Part shown: piece by piece, positions 58,723 to 64,000 of the stretch | Layout: each line of letters opens with the position of its first letter | Position numbering within the stretch: position 1 is the stretch's first letter | Assembly (NCBI RefSeq): GCF_007993755.1 | Contig: NZ_CP042467.1 | Coordinates: 2,442,001 to 2,506,000 of the forward strand | DNA from: Microvenator marinus | GTDB taxonomy: Bacteria; Myxococcota_A; Bradymonadia; Bradymonadales; Bradymonadaceae | Direction of reading: 5' to 3' | Length of the DNA stretch: 64,000 bases | Notes under the pieces: generated by a model | Databases searched by the model: none | What the model was told of the DNA's origin: nothing | The model's input: only the letters and a program-made list of their open reading frames with translations | Translations under genes and position numbers: made by a program

Positions 58723-61589
58723 TTCGCTTCGCGCGCCACTTTCACTCGGGCTCTGATGCCCTCGTGATTTCCTTCCCCTTCAAACTCCAACGATAGCCCG
58801 AGCGCCCTAAGAGACGTCACTAGTTCCGTCAATGGAGAGCCGTTGACCGGCACTTTGGGCCAAACAATTCGTTGAGGCGAGCCGTAGATCGAATGTGAGG
58901 CCCCGAACTTTCCGTGGTCGTAGGTTCCGCCGTGGAAATGCGCAGGCTCAAGTCCCAAGAACGCAAGGCTCGCCTCACGCAAAACCTCAGGATCGGCGCC
59001 CTTGAGTTGTGGCTGACCACGCATCAAGTCCTCGTGCAAAAAGAGCGAGCTCCATGCGCTTCGTCGGCTCTCCAACTCGAGCACGCTCAAGAAGGCGAGT
59101 TTCAAGAACTCGTTCTCAAACTGACCGTTGAATGCGGCCTGGGCGGGTTCTCGACCCAAATCATCACCCACCACTTTGACGGGATGTTTGCCGCTTAGAA
59201 GGCGGTCGATCTGAATATGAAGTGTGGTCTCCTCAAAGGAAATCACCCAGATATCGCCCACGGTTGCATAGTAGAGGGCCACGGGAACACCAGTCGCTGA
59301 CTGGCCTGATTGCGAAGTCCCAACGCGCACCACCGGGATTTCGTTGTAGGGTTCCACTTGGCCCCAGTCGATAAGGCCCGGCGCCGAATCGTCCGCCATA
59401 GTTTTTAGAGAAGCCAAAATCCCGCCAAACACTGCCGTGTTCTTGAGATGCACCATCAAATAGAGCGGAAGCCGACTCAAGACCCCCGAGAGCTCGGCTG
59501 GAAGCTCGTTCTGCATTCGCTTCGCGTCGGCTTGATGGACCATGGTCGCGGCATCGAGAATCCCGCTGCGCTCCATGGCACCAATGGACACCCAATCACC
59601 AAGCCATCCGAGGCCAAATTTTTGTCCCATAAATGAGCGCCCAACACTCTCCAACTCTTGGCGCAATCGCGCGTTCTCACCGATCGCGCCCACCCAGGCG
59701 AACCCGGACTCACCCACGGGAACGACCCTCGCATTACCCACAAAATCTCTGAGCTCGTTGTAGTCCGAGGCATCGATGATCGGCAGCATACGTGCGTCGA
59801 GATTAATGCTTGCGCCCTCGCGATTGATGCGCACACCAATCGGATCGATCACACCTCGCCAATATTGTTGGTAGGTCGTAGCGAACCTCTCGTAGGCCTG
59901 TTTCTCGTCCAAGGTAACCTTGTCGAGGCTCAAGTCCCTCAGCGGGACCATCAGCCGTGGGCGGCCCCACGCAGAACGAGGTCCTCGCTCGTCCACGCTG
60001 ATTTTTTGACCATTCGTATGCACCAAATCTTCGGGCATTAGATGTCCCGCCTTGACCACTTCGTCGGTAGTTTTGGCCGCCACTCCCTCAAACCAACCGT
60101 GCATCAAGAAGCCACTTTGAACGGCTTGTAGCTCGCTCAAAGCCTCAACTCTTCGGCCCGCCAAAATCTTCGTGCGCGGGGAAATCGCGTTCATCACAAA
60201 CGCGTCCGAGATAAAGATAAAGCCGTCTTCGGCCTCTTTGCTAAACGGATAACGCGCTCGCATGTATTTGAAGTCGCCGGATTGCGCCAAGGTCGGTGCC
60301 TTCCCGTCAATCGCGGCCAGAATGTGACGTATAGCTCCGCGACTATTCGAGATAATCACGAGCTCACCTACATCCACGCGATTCTGCTCGATATCGCCAT
60401 CGGGCGTGAAAATCCTGCGGATGACGTGGTCGCCCTCCTTAAACCGCGCCTCGTCCATATCCGGCCGGCGCGCCTTGGCCTTCGCTTCGAACGCACTCAG
60501 GGCAGCGTCTAATGCGGGCTTCTGGCGGACCTTGAACATCAATGACACATCAGTTCCTTCGCGCAAGAATGGATCTCCAACAAGTAGCGCTACGCCGTCC
60601 GTAGCCACATGCCCAAGGGCCTCAGAGAGCCCCGTGCGTTCAACCACAAGCTGGCGCTCGTAGGCCTGCACAAAGTGCGAGTTACCCCCGCGCTCTTCCA
60701 TCGCCTGACTCAACGGGGTCACCCACTCGTCGAGCTCACGCGCAAGCCCCACAAAATCCCTCAGGTCGTGGAAATGCAGGTAAGCCATATCGACCGGCAC
60801 ATATTGCGCCATTTCCTCAAGCGCGGGCTTGGTCTCAAGCTCAGCTATCATCTGGTCCCAAGGGTGAGCCGGGAGCTCGAGCGCCTGAACATCCTTAAGA
60901 GCCACAGTAGCCTTGTCCTCGCGCCTTAACTGCAAACCACGGTCAAACTGCAGCGCCTCGCGAACCGAAGTCACACCCGAATAAAGCTCCATCACACGCC
61001 CGAAGTCCGTGAGAGTCCGTCCCGGAGTCGGTGGCGTACCGGCCTTTTGGCCAGCACGCGCCACCGCGAACGAACGCATCGGCGTGCTGGTATAGTAGGT
61101 TTCAAGCGCGGCCCAAAACTCCGTAACTAGAGAGTCCCCAGTCTTAGTGGCATCACTCGCATCTACGCTGACCTCTGCAGTGGACGCTGGCATCGCGTTG
61201 TAAATGCTCAGGTGCGGCGGGGAAGTGTAGTGAAGCGTAAACTGCTCAGGCACATCACCCACAAATCGCACCATCGCGCCCTTGGGCACAACGAACGCCA
61301 CGCCATGGTTCTTGGCCTCAACACTTAGTTCTCCCTGATTAAAGGGAATCTCTGAGACCACAGACACATAACAATGGGTCTTGGTGCAGTAGGAGGCCTC
61401 GGCCTTCGCGCTACCGGTCTGGACTTCGCCCTCAGCCATCATTTCCTGGCTCTGAAGCTGAGGCCCAATATCTTCGTAGACGGGTGCAGCAGGTTCTGTG
61501 ACCAGCGCTTCTGGCTGAGGTGCAGGCTTTTGAGGCGAGGAACAGGCCACGAGGGCCAGCACAAGAAGGTTCAGAATTTTCGGTTTCAT
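58719..61589 (-). CDS. Large putative lipoprotein, unknown function
   Basis: A 956-aa lipoprotein: signal ending LALVAC, then Ser/Pro/Glu linker to about residue 60. The mature protein is mixed alpha/beta with a CTKTHCYVSV segment near residue 70 and no catalytic motif I know. Two long regions contain repeated domain-like segments (for example FVGLARELDEW and FVGNARVVPV), which might be an internal duplication as in DUF3352-like proteins. It lies directly after the TonB-dependent receptor gene with no gap, so the two are almost certainly co-expressed; it might help the receptor in uptake. It converges with and overlaps the roadblock-like gene by four bases. Confidence 0.75.
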   Translation of the reverse strand: MKPKILNLLVLALVACSSPQKPAPQPEALVTEPAAPVYEDIGPQLQSQEMMAEGEVQTGSAKAEASYCTKTHCYVSVVSEIPFNQGELSVEAKNHGVAFVVPKGAMVRFVGDVPEQFTLHYTSPPHLSIYNAMPASTAEVSVDASDATKTGDSLVTEFWAALETYYTSTPMRSFAVARAGQKAGTPPTPGRTLTDFGRVMELYSGVTSVREALQFDRGLQLRREDKATVALKDVQALELPAHPWDQMIAELETKPALEEMAQYVPVDMAYLHFHDLRDFVGLARELDEWVTPLSQAMEERGGNSHFVQAYERQLVVERTGLSEALGHVATDGVALLVGDPFLREGTDVSLMFKVRQKPALDAALSAFEAKAKARRPDMDEARFKEGDHVIRRIFTPDGDIEQNRVDVGELVIISNSRGAIRHILAAIDGKAPTLAQSGDFKYMRARYPFSKEAEDGFIFISDAFVMNAISPRTKILAGRRVEALSELQAVQSGFLMHGWFEGVAAKTTDEVVKAGHLMPEDLVHTNGQKISVDERGPRSAWGRPRLMVPLRDLSLDKVTLDEKQAYERFATTYQQYWRGVIDPIGVRINREGASINLDARMLPIIDASDYNELRDFVGNARVVPVGESGFAWVGAIGENARLRQELESVGRSFMGQKFGLGWLGDWVSIGAMERSGILDAATMVHQADAKRMQNELPAELSGVLSRLPLYLMVHLKNTAVFGGILASLKTMADDSAPGLIDWGQVEPYNEIPVVRVGTSQSGQSATGVPVALYYATVGDIWVISFEETTLHIQIDRLLSGKHPVKVVGDDLGREPAQAAFNGQFENEFLKLAFLSVLELESRRSAWSSLFLHEDLMRGQPQLKGADPEVLREASLAFLGLEPAHFHGGTYDHGKFGASHSIYGSPQRIVWPKVPVNGSPLTELVTSLRALGLSLEFEGEGNHEGIRARVKVAREAN

Positions 61590-64000
61590 CTAGTACTCGA
61601 GGCTCAAGTTGGCCATGAAAGAACGCCCCTGTTGAGGCATGGTTCGGGAAACGAACGGGTCGACGGGCAGATAAAGGGTCCAATCGAATAGGTTGTAGAC
61701 ACCAAACGCGTATTTGACGCCGTATTCCTCAATTCTCCCGGTCATCACCATATCGGCAATCACGGCCCAATCGGTGGTGGTATCCGCGTCCAAGAGGATG
61801 CGGCGAGGAGTCTCCAAAGTAAGGCGTGACGCGAGGTAGAGACGGTTGGTAATCGCAGGAACCACCGCCTTGAGCGAGCCGTAGCCACGCGGCGCATTCG
61901 GAACGCGGGTTCCGTCTGTATCAGAAGATGCTGGCGGCTCGAGGAATTGAGCGTCCAACACGCCGGCCGTAGCCGCGAACATCCACCCGCGCCTGAAATC
62001 ACGACGAATCTCCAGATCAAAACCAAGGATCCGCTGATCTTCCTCGATATTTCCGAAGTAGACGCGACCCTCATCATCATTGGGGACCGGCAGGGTTCCG
62101 ATGAAGTTCTGGCCGAGCAGGCCGTGCGCCGAGGCCAGCAACGTCCACTGATCGTCGATAGCCCATGAATACTCGACCTCAGCCTGATAGAAGGTCTCAG
62201 GGGTCAGAGTCCCGCAACACGCAGATGGGAGAGTCGTGAACGATCCGTCGGTATAAAACAGCTCGTACACACTCGGGGCACGGAACGCTCGGCCGCCCAT
62301 GACCTTGACGTTATGACCGTTAGAAGGCTTTAGAATCAGCGCAAGTCGCGGGTTGACCGACGAGAAGCTCTCGCCCTCGGAGCGGTCCCAAACGTCCATA
62401 CGTGCACCAGCGGAAATCCGTGCCCACTCAGCGAGTTTCCAGTCTACGAGGCCATAGAATGCGTAGACGTTGTAGGTTGGGTTTACATCCAAAAGGTCAG
62501 TGCGAGCGCGGTCAAACTCCGTTTGATAGACCTCCATCTTGGTCAGCGGATTGAAGGTCAACTCGGATCCCAGCGACAAACGCAGGGTCTCAATCGGCCG
62601 CCAGCTAAGGCGCGCCTCGCCGCCAACCGCCAAGCCCTCGTAGACCTCAACATACGGTTGCAGGAACTCTTCACCCGATGGCCCCTCACCCTCGTAGAGA
62701 TAGTCGAGGTCGAAAAGAGTGAGATTTGCCCGACCGCGCGCCAAAATCTCCAAGTCCTTGGCGATCTCGGTCTGAAGCCGAAGCTCCGCCATCATATTCT
62801 GGTCGATGTAACGATTTCGAGGGTCGTTGAACACGGTGTCGAATGAACCCGTTGGAATGGCAATATCTCGGTGCGAATAATGCCACTGCGCGCTCAGCGG
62901 TCCTACCCACGCGCGGCCAGAAGTCGAGACCGCATCAAAGGCGTCAATGCCCTCAGCGACATTTCCCTCCGTAGTCCCGTCCCCGTCTAAATCAAAGAAA
63001 AGCTCACCATCTCTGCCTTCGGAGCGTGCCGCAGAGACTGAACCGCGGACACCTGCGCTCGCGTCATCGTTGCGCAACACGAAGCCTGCTCTGCCACGTC
63101 CTACGCCGGCATCAAAGGTTCCAAAACTCGCTTGCAAGGCGGTCGGCTCTTCTTTGGCGTGCGGCACGAGGTTGACCACGCCCGAAACAGCACCCGTACC
63201 GTAGATCACCGAACCCGGACCACGAATGACCTCGATGGACTGAACCTCTCCGAGATCCACACGACCGTCATAACCAATGAACGCCTGATAGAGGATATTA
63301 TCGTTGAGGATCGCGCCATCCGAGAGCAAAAGCAGACGATTGTTCATATCGTTCGGCTGACCGAGGCCTCGGATAGAAACCATGCCGTAAATCGAGTCAT
63401 TGGCCAGCGACACACCGCGCGTTCCGCGCAGCGCCTCGTAAATCGTGGGATATTGGAAAGCCTCGATCTCCTGAGCGCTGATCACGCTAATCGAAGCAGG
63501 TGCGTCCTCAATCGCCTCAACATTACGCGATGCCGCTGCAACTTCTCTGAGCGGAATCATCTCAATCATGTCCAGATTGAGCTGCTCTCCCTGTTTGACC
63601 TCGATCTCCATGGTCACCGGCTTGAAACCGCGCCGAGTTACGCGGAGCTGATGTTTTCCAGCAGGAAGGTTCGGAATCACAGCAGGCGTAAAGCCCCGAA
63701 GCTTCCCGTCGATCTCAATGCTCGCCTCTGTTTCGTCCGCCGTCACCAGAACCGATCCCATCGGAATAGGAAGTGCCACGTCCACTGAGTACGCCTCACC
63801 TTCTTCCACGATGAGCTGGCGCGACTGCGTAGCGCGCCCTTCCATAGAGAAAATCAGGGTGCGCATGCCAACAATGAGGTCAGTGTCACACGGGACCCTA
63901 CAGATCGGCTCGGAATTCTCGGAATCCACTCGAATATCTGCCGGATCTCCCTTAAAACTCACGCGTCCAGTGATCGGCTCGAGCTTCAGGTTCACGTCCT
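61590..64000 (-). CDS. PEGA-domain TonB-dependent receptor, N-terminus outside window
   Basis: An outer-membrane receptor of at least 803 aa, open past the window end: its frame reads on to base 64000 without a signal peptide, so a leader lies upstream. The visible N-terminus has two PEGA-like repeats (DADIRVDSENSEP and SIEIDGKLRGFTPAVIPNLPAG regions), used in periplasmic binding. A plug domain follows (VISAQEIEAFQYPTIYEAL, VSIRGLG, IEVIRGPGSVIYGTGAVSGVVNLV), then a 22-strand barrel ending LSLEY. Such receptors import siderophores, cobalamin, sugars or nickel using TonB energy. Its stop directly abuts the start of the large lipoprotein. Confidence 0.88.
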   Translation of the reverse strand, partial: DVNLKLEPITGRVSFKGDPADIRVDSENSEPICRVPCDTDLIVGMRTLIFSMEGRATQSRQLIVEEGEAYSVDVALPIPMGSVLVTADETEASIEIDGKLRGFTPAVIPNLPAGKHQLRVTRRGFKPVTMEIEVKQGEQLNLDMIEMIPLREVAAASRNVEAIEDAPASISVISAQEIEAFQYPTIYEALRGTRGVSLANDSIYGMVSIRGLGQPNDMNNRLLLLSDGAILNDNILYQAFIGYDGRVDLGEVQSIEVIRGPGSVIYGTGAVSGVVNLVPHAKEEPTALQASFGTFDAGVGRGRAGFVLRNDDASAGVRGSVSAARSEGRDGELFFDLDGDGTTEGNVAEGIDAFDAVSTSGRAWVGPLSAQWHYSHRDIAIPTGSFDTVFNDPRNRYIDQNMMAELRLQTEIAKDLEILARGRANLTLFDLDYLYEGEGPSGEEFLQPYVEVYEGLAVGGEARLSWRPIETLRLSLGSELTFNPLTKMEVYQTEFDRARTDLLDVNPTYNVYAFYGLVDWKLAEWARISAGARMDVWDRSEGESFSSVNPRLALILKPSNGHNVKVMGGRAFRAPSVYELFYTDGSFTTLPSACCGTLTPETFYQAEVEYSWAIDDQWTLLASAHGLLGQNFIGTLPVPNDDEGRVYFGNIEEDQRILGFDLEIRRDFRRGWMFAATAGVLDAQFLEPPASSDTDGTRVPNAPRGYGSLKAVVPAITNRLYLASRLTLETPRRILLDADTTTDWAVIADMVMTGRIEEYGVKYAFGVYNLFDWTLYLPVDPFVSRTMPQQGRSFMANLSLEY

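Noticed and set aside
1-64000. tRNA, rRNA, insertion sequences, attachment sites or origin
   Set aside because: I saw no cloverleaf or rRNA-like sequence, transposase, integrase, terminal repeats or DnaA-box cluster when reading both strands; weak examples could be missed without a search.

Overview
The window looks like chromosomal DNA from a predatory or saprophytic deltaproteobacterium-like organism, most likely a member of the Myxococcota, perhaps class Bradymonadia. This assignment is an inference from several features: many secreted lipoproteins with low-complexity Asn-rich or Asp/Met/Gln-rich linkers, two proteins ending in MYXO-CTERM-like sorting tails, a DUF1552/DUF1592 pair, FG-GAP/CRTAC1 proteins, Ser/Thr kinases fused to PilZ-like and TPR-like modules, and a TPR-dynamin GTPase. 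I saw no rRNA, tRNA, CRISPR array, insertion sequence or prophage.

Layout. 1-6.0 kb: 3' part of glmS, a deoxyhypusine synthase-like gene, and a translationally coupled DUF1552/DUF1592 secreted pair. 6.0-11.6 kb: a lower-GC accessory stretch with a doubtful or decayed ORF region, a small coiled-coil protein, a dienelactone-hydrolase-like lipoprotein and a three-gene lipoprotein operon. The first gene of that operon carries an (AG)10 repeat inside its signal-peptide codons, so the best start codon is out of frame. 11.6-21.7 kb: a VWA lipoprotein, a pseudokinase/PilZ-like/propeller protein, and a tightly overlapping lipid operon (DGK-type lipid kinase, OleC-like AMP-dependent ligase, a 598-aa protein I do not recognise, and a double-hotdog MaoC hydratase). 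21.9-32.5 kb: giant surface proteins, namely a 12-EGF-repeat Ca-binding protein with a sorting tail, and a TIG/kelch-like lipoprotein coupled to an outer-membrane beta-barrel; an AI-2E-type permease lies between them. 32.6-44.5 kb: an active Ser/Thr kinase paralogous to the earlier pseudokinase, a somatomedin-B lipoprotein, a TPR-dynamin GTPase, a short sorting-tail protein, a tricorn-like protease, and a cytochrome c/copper type II monooxygenase. 44.5-54.2 kb: an SLC13 transporter, a three-gene VCBS/PglI-like operon, RmlD, a BON-MscS channel, a CaCA antiporter and two Cys-rich lipoproteins. 54.2-64 kb: a BASS transporter, an Acetyltransf_6 protein, an operon of ChaC-like cyclotransferase, 56-aa membrane peptide, Nudix, GNAT and roadblock-like protein, then a large lipoprotein and a PEGA-TonB-dependent receptor cut by the window end.

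How the genes work together. Most of the window encodes the cell envelope and exported proteins, with several operons built on 4-nt ATGA-type overlaps. Three observations stand out. First, a dinucleotide tract has the hallmarks of a phase-variation switch for a surface cytochrome-like lipoprotein. Second, a compact and apparently undescribed lipid operon uses an OleC-like ligase without OleA, OleB or OleD. Third, a kinase and a pseudokinase share an unusual C-terminal architecture within 20 kb of each other.
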